A stretch of DNA of 64,000 nucleotides from Cyprinodon diabolis (Eukaryota; Chordata; Actinopteri; Cyprinodontiformes; Cyprinodontidae): NCBI GenBank assembly GCA_030533445.1, contig CM060069.1, positions 29,203,337 to 29,267,336 of the forward strand, written 5' to 3'. This document shows, one piece after another, positions 25,603 to 36,878 of the stretch. Position numbers and translations under genes: made by a program. How positions within the stretch are numbered: position 1 is the first letter of the stretch; each line of letters opens with the position of its first letter. The notes beneath the pieces are model-generated. The model was given only the letters and a program-made list of their open reading frames with translations. It made no database searches and had not been told where the DNA came from.

Positions 25603-26702
25603 ATCCTCTGACGGACCCCGGCTTTTGATTTTGCCGGGCAGGAGGCAATAAAGTGTCCAGGCTCACCACAGTAGAGACACAAGTTCCCCTTGAATCTCCG
25701 TTGCCTTTCCTCAGGAGAAAGTCTTGTATGACCAATCTGCATGGGTTCACATTCCGCTCCTTCTGTGAATGGGGAGAAGAAATGAGAGACTTGAGCTGAA
25801 GCTGAAGGCGACTGATTCTTAATCCCTGGTCTGGTACTGGACCCTGGTGATCTGACAGAAACAGAAGAGCAGTTAGATGCAGGGGTGGAAGCAGACATTC
25901 CATGGTTCTTTTGTCTAGCTTTATCTCTAATCCGAAGTCTGTTATCCAATCTTATTGATAATCGGATTAAATCCTCCAAGCTAGAAGGCTCGTCAATTGT
26001 GGCGAGTTCATCTTTAATGTTTTCGTTAAGAGCCTTGAAAAAAGCACTCTTTAGTGCACATTCGTTCCATCCTGAAGCTGCAGCCTTGACCCGGAAGTCA
26101 ATGGAGAATTCTGCCACCGACAAATTTCCTTGCTTTAAATTAAGCAAGGCCCGGGAATCAATTGTTTGATCTGAATCCTGGTTGAAAACCTGAGAAAATT
26201 CATTCAAAAATTCGGAATATGTGCATGAAAAACTGGTTTCATCAGAAAATCTGGCTTCCGCCCATTCAAGAGCTCGGCCTGAGAGTTGAGAAAGAATGAA
26301 AGAGATCTTCCTTTTATCGGTAGAAAAACTGGCAGGAGACCCCTCAAAGAGTAAACGACACTGAAACAAAAAACCCTTACATTTTGACTGATTTCCGGAA
26401 AATCGTTCAGGTAAACTAGGACGGAGTTCAGGAAGTGACATCGTTACCTCTGACCCTTGAGGCGGAATTGGTTCAGGAACAGGAAGTACCACTGGAGCAG
26501 TGTTAGCAGTTCTCTCATAGCCAGCGTATCTTTGTATAACTTGATTCTGATGTTCAACAAAAGCATTTAACTCACGGAGGGTCTGGGCTTGCCCTTCGAT
26601 CCGGGCTTCTTGAGCCGCAAGCCTCCTTTGGAGGTGTTCCGCTGGGTCTTGTTGATGGCCGGAGTGTTCTGTTATGATTGGGTTTAAGGACTTGGCCCAC
26701 AT
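25599..26702 (-). CDS. gag: gag of copy 1 (CCHC nucleocapsid)
   Basis: Structural protein of the retrotransposon particle. The frame is open with a CCHC knuckle (CLYCGEPGHFIASC) near its end and a capsid-like helical region (FILSQLSGRALEWA, RALLNLKQGNLSVAEF) typical of sushi/Ty3 Gag. The N-terminal segment DPAEHLQRRLAAQEARIEG looks like a coiled coil. The only ATG upstream of that coiled coil is at 26702, inside LTR2 (U5). The predicted protein (367 residues) therefore crosses the LTR border and the primer-binding site. The next ATG would give MSLPELRPS and drop the coiled coil. Pol follows in the -1 frame; I see no convincing slippery heptamer. Confidence 0.85.
   Translation of the reverse strand: MWAKSLNPIITEHSGHQQDPAEHLQRRLAAQEARIEGQAQTLRELNAFVEHQNQVIQRYAGYERTANTAPVVLPVPEPIPPQGSEVTMSLPELRPSLPERFSGNQSKCKGFLFQCRLLFEGSPASFSTDKRKISFILSQLSGRALEWAEARFSDETSFSCTYSEFLNEFSQVFNQDSDQTIDSRALLNLKQGNLSVAEFSIDFRVKAAASGWNECALKSAFFKALNENIKDELATIDEPSSLEDLIRLSIRLDNRLRIRDKARQKNHGMSASTPASNCSSVSVRSPGSSTRPGIKNQSPSASAQVSHFFSPFTEGAECEPMQIGHTRLSPEERQRRFKGNLCLYCGEPGHFIASCPAKSKAGVRQRM
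26658..26668 (-). other. self-primer binding site of copy 1
   Basis: AACACTCCGGC on the minus strand starts one base after the end of LTR2. It does not resemble a tRNA-complementary site. It matches the reverse complement of the predicted RNA 5' end: 9 of 11 bases for LTR2 and 11 of 11 for LTR4. The same site in copy 2 is 31749-31759. Confidence 0.6.
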
Positions 26703-27374
26703 GCAGAACACAACGGAGTCTGAAGGAAAGTTTACCAAGGTTTATTGAAAGATGTACAATGATATAATACTGGATCTGGTTCTGGTACTGGTCCGGGACT
26801 GGTCTCAGAGTTTCTGGAGAGATGAGAGTTTGGTTAGCCAGGCTGATGATGGATTGATAGAGAGAAGAATCAAGATGTACCTTGAGGAGATTGTAACAGA
26901 GCCGTGAGGTGAGATACCGTAGGTCCAGAGTCAATGATGTGGCAGAGAGTTTAAGAAGCAGCAGCGTCTAGTTCCGAGCTAGAAGGTTTATGGCTTGGGT
27001 TTGTTCCTTGCTCTATCCAAGAGCTGAAGAAGGAATCCAAACTGAGATCTTCAGGTTTGGCTTTCATGAGCAGGCAGGCAGGTTTCTAGGTGGAGCTCAT
27101 CCAGAGCTTCAGGATTTCCTGTGAGCACAAAAGACAAAGGCGATTAGAAGACTAGTTCCTCTCTAGAGTCTATTAGTAAAGTTCAGACGTTCTGAGGCTC
27201 AGGTTCGCTAACCAAACTAGGTCATCACTCCGGCGTCGAAGGAAGGTCTGGCAGCTGCTTAAGTAGTGTGGACCTCTGATGAGCTGATGATCTCCAGGTG
27301 TGTAGAGAAATCAGCTCAGGAGGCCCACAGCGCTCTCTGCTGGAGATCAGTTGGCAGATCTCTGGATCCTGACA
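26670..27374 (-). repeat. LTR2 (internal LTR), 705 bp
   Basis: Shared between copy 1 (as its 5' LTR) and copy 2 (as its 3' LTR). It differs from LTR3 at only two positions. Sites left of about 26804 match LTR4; sites right of about 26829 match LTR1 (two exceptions). This is a chimeric pattern. Confidence 0.92.
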
Positions 27375-27385
27375 GTACCCCCCTC

Positions 27386-30300
27386 TTAACGACCACCTCT
27401 TGGCGGTCCAGAAGACGTGGAGGGGAGAGTCCTCTCGAAATCCTCGATGAGGGTAGGGTCGGGGATATAGGAGCCGGGAACCCAGGTGCGGTCCTCCGGA
27501 CCATAGCCCTCCCAATCGACGAGGTACTGCCAACCGCGACCTCGCCGACGGGAGTCCACGATCCGGCGGACTGTGTAGGCCGGATGGCCGTCGATTTCCA
27601 GGGCGGGTGGAGGGGAGTCGGAAGTTGGGCAAAGTGGGCTGGTGATGACAGGTTTAATTTGAGACACACGGAAGGTGGGATGTATTCGCAGCGTGGGAGG
27701 TAACTGAAGACGAACAGCGTAGGGGTTGATGATCCGGGTTATCTTGAATGGTCCGATGAAACGTGGAGACAGTTTACGGGACATGAATTTTAACGGTATG
27801 TCTCTAGTGGAGAGCCATACCTCTTGGCCTGGAGCGTACTCGGGGGCTGGGCGTCTACAGTTGTCCGCATACCTTTTGTTATTGGCGGAGGTGTGATAGA
27901 GGGCGGTGATGGTTTCCTTCCAGGTGCGATGACAGCGACGGATGTGTTGGTGGATGGACCTAACTGCAATCTCTCTCTCGTCTGCGGGGAAGAGTGGAGG
28001 CTGGTAACCCAAGGAGACCTGAAATGGAGACAGACCAGATTTGTGAGAATTAAGGGCGTACTCAGTCCAGGGAAGATAGCGACTCCAGTCAGTGGGATTG
28101 TTGGAGGAGAGGCAGCGGAGAGTGGACTCGAGTTGTTGGTTCATCCTCTCCGTCTGCCCATTAGTCTGCGGGTGGTAACCAGAAGTGAGAGATACTTTAC
28201 AGTCGAGTGCAGAACAGAAGGCTTTCCAAACTTGAGAGCTGAATTGTGGGCCACGATCTGAGAGGATTTCCTGGGGTATACCATGGAGACGGAAGACGTG
28301 TTTAACCAAGAGTTGGGCTGTCTGGAATGCTGTGGGTAACTTTCTGAGGGGAATCAAATGGCAGGTTTTGGAAAAACGATCAACGATGGAGAGAATGGTG
28401 GTCATACCTTTAAAAACTGGGAGACCGGTAACGAAATCCACAGCAATGTGGGACCATGGAAGGGTCGGAACTGGTAAAGGGTGTAACAGACCAGAGGGTG
28501 GTTGATGGGAGGTCTTGTTTCTTGCACAGACGGGACAGGCCAGCACGTACTCCTTCACATCTTTATGAAGGGACGGCCACCAAAACCGACGTGTAAAGAG
28601 AGCAATGGTACGACTGACACCAGGATGGGCTGAGAACTTGGACGTGTGCAACCACTGGATGAGACGGGATCTGACTGCAGAAAGAACATATGTCTTGTTA
28701 GGTGGGGCGTTACCTGGGTCAGGTTCAGAGGCCAGGGCTGAGTTGATGAGATCAGAGATCTCCTAGGTAACGGCTCCAACCGTACACGAGGATGGGAGAA
28801 CGGACTCGGGGGTTTCAGGTCGACCAGGGGAGTACAGATGAGAGAGAGAGTCAGGCTTGATATTCTTGGAACCGGGTCTGTAAGAGATGATGAGATTGAA
28901 TCTAGAGAAAAACAGAGACAATCTGGAGTGACGAGGATTGGATCTTTTAGCTGATTGGAGGTATGTCAGGTTCTTATGATCTGTCCAGACCAATATTGGG
29001 TGCTCGGCTCCCTCGAGCCAATGTCTCCATTCCTCAAGAGCGAGTTTTATGGCAAGCAGTTCTCTGTCCCTGACGTCATAATTCTGTTCAGTGGGTGAGA
29101 GCCTGTGAGAAAAAAATGCACAGGGGTGAGTCTTGTGGTCAGAATCGGACTGCTGGGACAAAACAGCTCCTACACCGGAATCAGATGCATCCACCTCAAG
29201 GATGAACTGCTTCGTAGGATCAGGCTGGACCAAGATGGGGGCACTGGAAAAGAGTTTCTTGAGTTTATTAAAGGCAGAATCAGCCTCAGGTGTCCATTGG
29301 AAGGTTTTCTTAACAGAAGTCAGAGCGGTAAGTGGTAGAGCAGTTTGGCTGTAATTACTGATGAAACCCCTGTAGAAATTAGCAAAACCAAAGAACCTTC
29401 GAAGCTGCTTACGGTTTTCCGGGATTGGCCAATCCAGGACTGCCTTTATTTTCTCCTCAGATGGCTTCACTTGCCCGCCTTCAAGCACAAACCCAAGGAA
29501 TGTAACGGATGGTTGATGGAATTCACATTTCTCCGCCTTGACGAAGAGCTTGTTCTCAAGCAACCTCTGAAGGACCAGACGAACATGTTTCTTGTGGTCA
29601 GAGAGGTTCCTAGAATAGATCAGAATGTCATCGATGTATACGAAAACAAAAACGTTTAGAAAATCTCTGAGGACGTCATTGACTAGAGCTTGAAAAAAGG
29701 CAGGGGCGTTTGTTAGCCCAAAAGGCATGACCAAATATTCAAACTGGCCGATTGGTGTCTTAAAGGCAGTCTTCCATTCATCTTTTTCCGTTATTCTAAG
29801 AAGATGATAGGCGTTTCTTAAATCAAGCTTGGTGAACACAGTAGCTCCTTGCACTGGGTCTAGAGCTGATGCCAGTAGAGGAAGTGGGTATTTATTTTTA
29901 ATGGTTATCTGATTCAATCCCCTGTAATCAATACAGGGTCGAAGGGAACCATCCTTTTTACCCACAAAAAAAAAACAGCGCCGAGAGGGGATGAAGATGG
30001 TCTGATAATTCCAGCAGCTAAGGACTCATTAATATAATTCTCCATCGTTTCACGTTCTGTTTTGGAGATGTTAAATAGCCTGCTGCTGGGAAGAGGAGCT
30101 CCAGGTAATAAGTCTATGGCACAATCATAAGGTCTATGAGGAGGTAGAGACGTAGCACTGACCTTACTGAAGACTGGAGCCAGGTCATGATACTGAAGAG
30201 GAACAGTGGAAAGGTCAGGAGAGTCCAACTTTCCCCCACCTCTAGGGGGCTGTCTAGTGGGAGCAGCAGAACGAAGACATGACTCGTGACAGGAAGTAGA

Positions 30301-30693
30301 CCATGACTCAATGTGGTGGTCAACCCAGTTAATATGGGGGTTGTGACGTATTAACCACTCGAATCCAAGCACCAGGGGAGAACAAGCAGAGGGAAAAACA
30401 AAAAAAGTCAGAGTCTCACGATGATTACCAGAAATGAGGAGCTCCAAAGGTTGAGTCTGAAGAGTGACTTGTTGCAGCCGTTTCCCATCGATAGCCGCAA
30501 CCCTGAGGGGCTTCTGCAAAGGAACAGTCTCAATCCCCAATTGCTGAACCAGATTCGAATCAATGAGATTCCTTTCGCATCCTGAATCAATAAAGGCCGA
30601 CAAGGTCAGAGACTGGTTGGAGACAAACAGAGTTGCTGGTAATAGTAGGTGAGGAGAATTATCAGTTTTTAGATGGTCCGTCAGACTCCTCAC
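27386..30693 (-). pseudogene. pol: pol of copy 2, broken at the same two places
   Basis: Same domain order as copy 1. The T-run frameshift is at 29975-29966 and the UAG between RNase H and integrase at 28765-28763. Catalytic motifs are all present (DSG, YIDD, RNase H acids, D-D-35-E, chromodomain). At two protein positions it differs from copy 1: Ala for Thr before LEEWRHW and Gln for Arg before PDPTKQF. Copy 3 shares its state, so copies 2 and 3 are closer to each other here. Confidence 0.92.
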
Positions 30694-31793
30694 ATCCTCT
30701 GACGGACCCCGGCTTTTGATTTTGCCGGGCAGGAGGCAATAAAGTGTCCAGGCTCACCACAGTAGAGACACAAGTTCCCCTTGAATCTCCGTTGCCTTTC
30801 CTCAGGAGAAAGTCTTGTATGACCAATCTGCATGGGTTCACATTCCGCTCCTTCTGTGAATGGGGAGAAGAAATGAGAGACTTGAGCTGAAGCTGAAGGC
30901 GACTGATTCTTAATCCCTGGTTTGGTACTGGACCCTGGTGATCTGACAGAAACAGAAGAGCGGTTAGATGCAGGGGTGGAAGCAGACATTCCATGGTTCT
31001 TTTGTCTAGCTTTATCTCTAATCCGAAGTCTGTTATCCAATCTTATTGATAATCGGATTAAATCCTCCAAGCTAGAAGGCTCGTCAATTGTGGCGAGTTC
31101 ATCTTTAATGTTTTCGTTAAGAGCCTTGAAAAAAGCACTCTTTAGTGCACATTCGTTCCATCCTGAAGCTGCAGCCTTGACCCGGAAGTCAATGGAGAAT
31201 TCTGCCACCGACAAATTTCCTTGCTTTAAATTAAGCAAGGCCCGGGAATCAATTGTTTGATCTGAATCCTGGTTGAAAACCTGAGAAAATTCATTCAAAA
31301 ATTCGGAATATGTGCATGAAAAACTGGTTTCATCAGAAAATCTGGCTTCCGCCCATTCAAGAGCTCGGCCTGAGAGTTGAGAAAGAATGAAAGAGATCTT
31401 CCTTTTATCGGTAGAAAAACTGGCAGGAGACCCCTCAAAGAGTAAACGACACTGAAACAAAAAACCCTTACATTTTGACTGATTTCCGGAAAATCGTTCA
31501 GGTAAACTAGGACGGAGTTCAGGAAGTGACATCGTTACCTCTGACCCTTGAGGCGGAATTGGTTCAGGAACAGGAAGTACCACTGGAGCAGTGTTAGCAG
31601 TTCTCTCATAGCCAGCGTATCTTTGTATAACTTGATTCTGATGTTCAACAAAAGCATTTAACTCACGGAGGGTCTGGGCTTGCCCTTCGATCCGGGCTTC
31701 TTGAGCCGCAAGCCTCCTTTGGAGGTGTTCCGCTGGGTCTTGTTGATGGCCGGAGTGTTCTGTTATGATTGGGTTTAAGGACTTGGCCCACAT
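30690..31793 (-). CDS. gag: gag of copy 2 (CCHC nucleocapsid)
   Basis: Intact 367-codon frame. Compared with copy 1 it has Arg for Cys in SN(R/C)SSVS and Lys for Arg in GSST(K/R)PG. The start is chosen at the LTR3 ATG (31793). The CCHC knuckle and capsid-like region are intact. It overlaps pol by four bases in the -1 frame. Confidence 0.85.
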   Translation of the reverse strand: MWAKSLNPIITEHSGHQQDPAEHLQRRLAAQEARIEGQAQTLRELNAFVEHQNQVIQRYAGYERTANTAPVVLPVPEPIPPQGSEVTMSLPELRPSLPERFSGNQSKCKGFLFQCRLLFEGSPASFSTDKRKISFILSQLSGRALEWAEARFSDETSFSCTYSEFLNEFSQVFNQDSDQTIDSRALLNLKQGNLSVAEFSIDFRVKAAASGWNECALKSAFFKALNENIKDELATIDEPSSLEDLIRLSIRLDNRLRIRDKARQKNHGMSASTPASNRSSVSVRSPGSSTKPGIKNQSPSASAQVSHFFSPFTEGAECEPMQIGHTRLSPEERQRRFKGNLCLYCGEPGHFIASCPAKSKAGVRQRM

Positions 31794-32465
31794 GCAGAAC
31801 ACAACGGAGTCTGAAGGAAAGTTTACCAAGGTTTATTGAAAGATGTACAATGATATAATACTGGATCTGGTTCTGGTACTGGTCCGGGACTGGTCTCAGA
31901 GTTTCTGGAGAGATGAGAGTTTGGTTAGCCAGGCTGATGATGGATTGATAGAGAGAAGAATCAAGATGTACCTTGAGGAGATTGTAACAGAGCCGTGAGG
32001 TGAGATACCGTAGGTCCAGAGTCAATGATGTGGCAGAGAGTTTAAGAAGCAGCAGCGTCTAGTTCCGAGCTAGAAGGTTTATGGCTTGGGTTTGTTCCTT
32101 GCTCTATCCAAGAGCTGAAGAAGGAATCCAAACTGAGATCTTCAGGTTTGGCTTTCATGAGCAGGCAGGCAGGTTTCTAGGTGGAGCTCATCCAGAGCTT
32201 CAGGATTTCCTGTGAGCACAAAAGACAAAGGCGATTAGAAGACTAGTTCCTCTCTAGAGTCTACTAGTAAAGTTCAGACGTTCTGAGGCTCAGGTTCGCT
32301 AACCAAACTAGGTCATCACTCCGGCGTCGAAGAAAGGTCTGGCAGCTGCTTAAGTAGTGTGGACCTCTGATGAGCTGATGATCTCCAGGTGTGTAGAGAA
32401 ATCAGCTCAGGAGGCCCACAGCGCTCTCTGCTGGAGATCAGTTGGCAGATCTCTGGATCCTGACA
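31761..32465 (-). repeat. LTR3 (internal LTR), 705 bp
   Basis: Nearly identical to LTR2. The differences are the T/C at LTR2 27174 and one G/A near the predicted RNA start. It shows the same LTR4-left, LTR1-right pattern as LTR2. Confidence 0.92.
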
Positions 32466-32476
32466 GTACCCCCCTC

Positions 32477-35400
32477 TTAACGACCACCTCTTGGCGGTCC
32501 AGAAGACGTGGAGGGGAGAGTCCTCTCGAAATCCTCGATGAGGGTAGGGTCGGGGATATAGGAGCCGGGAACCCAGGTGCGGTCCTCCGGACCATAGCCC
32601 TCCCAATCGACGAGGTACTGCCAACCGCGACCTCGCCGACGGGAGTCCACGATCCGGCGGACTGTGTAGGCCGGATGGCCGTCGATTTCCAGGGCGGGTG
32701 GAGGGGAGTCGGAAGTTGGGCAAAGTGGGCTGGTGATGACAGGTTTAATTTGAGACACACGGAAGGTGGGATGTATTCGCAGCGTGGGAGGTAACTGAAG
32801 ACGAACAGCGTAGGGGTTGATGATCCGGGTTATCTTGAATGGTCCGATGAAACGTGGAGACAGTTTACGGGACATGAATTTTAACGGTATGTCTCTAGTG
32901 GAGAGCCATACCTCTTGGCCTGGAGCGTACTCGGGGGCTGGGCGTCTACAGTTGTCCGCATACCTTTTGTTATTGGCGGAGGTGTGATAGAGGGCGGTGA
33001 TGGTTTCCTTCCAGGTGCGATGACAGCGACGGATGTGTTGGTGGATGGACCTAACTGCAATCTCTCTCTCGTCTGCGGGGAAGAGTGGAGGCTGGTAACC
33101 CAAGGAGACCTGAAATGGAGACAGACCAGATTTGTGAGAATTAAGGGCGTACTCAGTCCAGGGAAGATAGCGACTCCAGTCAGTGGGATTGTTGGAGGAG
33201 AGGCAGCGGAGAGTGGACTCGAGTTGTTGGTTCATCCTCTCCGTCTGCCCATTAGTCTGCGGGTGGTAACCAGAAGTGAGAGATACTTTACAGTCGAGTG
33301 CAGAACAGAAGGCTTTCCAAACTTGAGAGCTGAATTGTGGGCCACGATCTGAGAGGATTTCCTGGGGTATACCATGGAGACGGAAGACGTGTTTAACCAA
33401 GAGTTGGGCTGTCTGGAATGCTGTGGGTAACTTTCTGAGGGGAATCAAATGGCAGGTTTTGGAAAAACGATCAACGATGGAGAGAATGGTGGTCATACCT
33501 TTAAAAACTGGGAGACCGGTAACGAAATCCACAGCAATGTGGGACCATGGAAGGGTCGGAACTGGTAAAGGGTGTAACAGACCAGAGGGTGGTTGATGGG
33601 AGGTCTTGTTTCTTGCACAGACGGGACAGGCCAGCACGTACTCCTTCACATCTTTATGAAGGGACGGCCACCAAAACCGACGTGTAAAGAGAGCAATGGT
33701 ACGACTGACACCAGGATGGGCTGAGAACTTGGACGTGTGCAACCACTGGATGAGACGGGATCTGACTGCAGAAAGAACATATGTCTTGTTAGGTGGGGCG
33801 TTACCTGGGTCAGGTTCAGAGGCCAGGGCTGAGTTGATGAGATCAGAGATCTCCTAGGTAACGGCTCCAACCGTACACGAGGATGGGAGAACGGACTCGG
33901 GGGTTTCAGGTCGACCAGGGGAGTACAGATGAGAGAGAGAGTCAGGCTTGATATTCTTGGAACCGGGTCTGTAAGAGATGATGAGATTGAATCTAGAGAA
34001 AAACAGAGACAATCTGGAGTGACGAGGATTGGATCTTTTAGCTGATTGGAGGTATGTCAGGTTCTTATGATCTGTCCAGACCAATATTGGGTGCTCGGCT
34101 CCCTCGAGCCAATGTCTCCATTCCTCAAGAGCGAGTTTTATGGCAAGCAGTTCTCTGTCCCTGACGTCATAATTCTGTTCAGTGGGTGAGAGCCTGTGAG
34201 AAAAAAATGCACAGGGGTGAGTCTTGTGGTCAGAATCGGACTGCTGGGACAAAACAGCTCCTACACCGGAATCAGATGCATCCACCTCAAGGATGAACTG
34301 CTTCGTAGGATCAGGCTGGACCAAGATGGGGGCACTGGAAAAGAGTTTCTTGAGTTTATTAAAGGCAGAATCAGCCTCAGGTGTCCATTGGAAGGTTTTC
34401 TTAACAGAAGTCAGAGCGGTAAGTGGTAGAGCAGTTTGGCTGTAATTACTGATGAAACCCCTGTAGAAATTAGCAAAACCAAAGAACCTTCGAAGCTGCT
34501 TACGGTTTTCCGGGATTGGCCAATCCAGGACTGCCTTTATTTTCTCCTCAGATGGCTTCACTTGCCCGCCTTCAAGCACAAACCCAAGGAATGTAACGGA
34601 TGGTTGATGGAATTCACATTTCTCCGCCTTGACGAAGAGCTTGTTCTCAAGCAACCTCTGAAGGACCAGACGAACATGTTTCTTGTGGTCAGAGAGGTTC
34701 CTAGAATAGATCAGAATGTCATCGATGTATACGAAAACAAAAACGTTTAGAAAATCTCTGAGGACGTCATTGACTAGAGCTTGAAAAAAGGCAGGGGCGT
34801 TTGTTAGCCCAAAAGGCATGACCAAATATTCAAACTGGCCGATTGGTGTCTTAAAGGCAGTCTTCCATTCATCTTTTTCCGTTATTCTAAGAAGATGATA
34901 GGCGTTTCTTAAATCAAGCTTGGTGAACACAGTAGCTCCTTGCACTGGGTCTAGAGCTGATGCCAGTAGAGGAAGTGGGTATTTATTTTTAATGGTTATC
35001 TGATTCAATCCCCTGTAATCAATACAGGGTCAAAGGGAACCATCCTTTTTACCCACAAAAAAAAAACAGCGCCGAGAGGGGATGAAGATGGTCTGATAAT
35101 TCCAGCAGCTAAGGACTCATTAATATAATTCTCCATCGTTTCACGTTCTGTTTTGGAGATGTTAAATAGCCTGCTGCTGGGAAGAGGAGCTCCAGGTAAT
35201 AAGTCTATGGCACAATCATAAGGTCTATGAGGAGGTAGAGACGTAGCACTGACCTTACTGAAGACTGGAGCCAGGTCATGATACTGAAGAGGAACAGTGG
35301 AAAGGTCAGGAGAGTCCAACTTTCCCCCACCTCTAGGGGGCTGTCTAGTGGGAGCAGCAGAACGAAGACATGACTCGTGACAGGAAGTAGACCATGACTC

Positions 35401-35784
35401 AATGTGGTGGTCAACCCAGTTAATATGGGGGTTGTGACGTATTAACCACTCGAATCCAAGCACCAGGGGAGAACAAGCAGAGGGAAAAACAAAAAAAGTC
35501 AGAGTCTCACGATGATTACCAGAAATGAGGAGCTCCAAAGGTTGAGTCTGAAGAGTGACTTGTTGCAGCCGTTTCCCATCGATAGCCGCAACCCTGAGGG
35601 GCTTCTGCAAAGGAACAGTCTCAATCCCCAATTGCTGAACCAGATTCGAATCAATGAGATTCCTTTCGCATCCTGAATCAATAAAGGCCGACAAGGTCAG
35701 AGACTGGTTGGAGACAAACAGAGTTGCTGGTAATAGTAGGTGAGGAGAATTATCAGTTTTTAGATGGTCCGTCAGACTCCTCAC
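32477..35784 (-). pseudogene. pol: pol of copy 3, broken with one extra stop
   Basis: It has the T-run shift at 35066-35057 and the UAG at 33856-33854, as in the other copies. It also has a private UGA at 35032-35030, where the other copies have CGA: a CpG-type C-to-T change shortly after the T-run. Domain content and catalytic residues otherwise match copies 1 and 2. As the most upstream unit it is the one read first from LTR4. Confidence 0.92.
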
Positions 35785-36878
35785 ATCCTCTGACGGACCC
35801 CGGCTTTTGATTTTGCCGGGCAGGAGGCAATAAAGTGTCCAGGCTCACCACAGTAGAGACACAAGTTCCCCTTGAATCTCCGTTGCCTTTCCTCAGGAGA
35901 AAGTCTTGTATGACCAATCTGCATGGGTTCACATTCCGCTCCTTCTGTGAATGGGGAGAAGAAATGAGAGACTTGAGCTGAAGGCGATTGATTCTTAATC
36001 CCTGGTCTGGTACTGGACCCTGGTGATCTGACAGAAACAGAAGAGCGGTTAGATGCAGGGGTGGAAGCAGACACTCCATGGTTCTTTTGTCTAGCTTTAT
36101 CTCTAATCCGAAGTCTGTTATCCAATCTTATTGATAATCGGATTAAATCCTCCAAGCTAGAAGGCTCGTCAATTGTGGCGAGTTCATCTTTAATGTTTTC
36201 GTTAAGAGCCTTGAAAAAAGCACTCTTTAGTGCACATTCGTTCCATCCTGAAGCTGCAGCCTTGACCCGGAAGTCAATGGAGAATTCTGCCACCGACAAA
36301 TTTCCTTGCTTTAAATTAAGCAAGGCCCGGGAATCAATTGTTTGATCTGAATCCTGGTTGAAAACCTGAGAAAATTCATTCAAAAATTCGGAATATGTGC
36401 ATGAAAAACTGGTTTCATCAGAAAATCTGGCTTCCGCCCATTCAAGAGCTCGGCCTGAGAGTTGAGAAAGAATGAAAGAGATCTTCCTTTTATCGGTAGA
36501 AAAACTGGCAGGAGACCCCTCAAAGAGTAAACGACACTGAAACAAAAAACCCTTACGTTTTGACTGATTTCCGGAAAATCGTTCAGGTAAACTAGGACGG
36601 AGTTCAGGAAGTGACATCGTTACCTCTGACCCTTGAGGCGGAATTGGTTCAGGAACAGGAAGTACCACTGGAGCAGTGTTAGCAGTTCTCTCATAGCCAG
36701 CGTATCTTTGTATAACTTGATTCTGATGTTCAACAAAAGCATTTAACTCACGGAGGGTCTGGGCTTGCCCTTCGATCCGGGCTTCTTGAGCCGCAAGCCT
36801 CCTTTGGAGGTGTTCCGCTGGGTCTTGTTGATGGCCGGAGTGTTCTGTTATGATTGGGTTTAAGGACTTGGCCCACAT
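35781..36878 (-). CDS. gag: gag of copy 3 (CCHC nucleocapsid), 6-bp deletion
   Basis: 365-codon frame from the LTR4 ATG at 36878. One of two AGCTGA repeats is lost, removing Ser-Ala just before the QVSHFFSPF segment and explaining the shorter 5080-bp spacing. Other changes are Arg for Cys in NQSK(R/C)KGF and Val for Met in KNHG(V/M)SAS. The CCHC knuckle is intact. In the array this gag sits nearest the outer 5' LTR. Confidence 0.85.
   Translation of the reverse strand: MWAKSLNPIITEHSGHQQDPAEHLQRRLAAQEARIEGQAQTLRELNAFVEHQNQVIQRYAGYERTANTAPVVLPVPEPIPPQGSEVTMSLPELRPSLPERFSGNQSKRKGFLFQCRLLFEGSPASFSTDKRKISFILSQLSGRALEWAEARFSDETSFSCTYSEFLNEFSQVFNQDSDQTIDSRALLNLKQGNLSVAEFSIDFRVKAAASGWNECALKSAFFKALNENIKDELATIDEPSSLEDLIRLSIRLDNRLRIRDKARQKNHGVSASTPASNRSSVSVRSPGSSTRPGIKNQSPSAQVSHFFSPFTEGAECEPMQIGHTRLSPEERQRRFKGNLCLYCGEPGHFIASCPAKSKAGVRQRM
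36834..36844 (-). other. self-primer binding site of copy 3 (11-nt match)
   Basis: AACACTCCGGC on the minus strand starts one base after LTR4. It is perfectly complementary over 11 nt to GCCGGAGTGTT at 37405-37395, the predicted 5' end of the LTR4 transcript. In Tf1, and by inference in sushi elements, the first 11 nt of the RNA fold back to prime reverse transcription. Confidence 0.65.
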
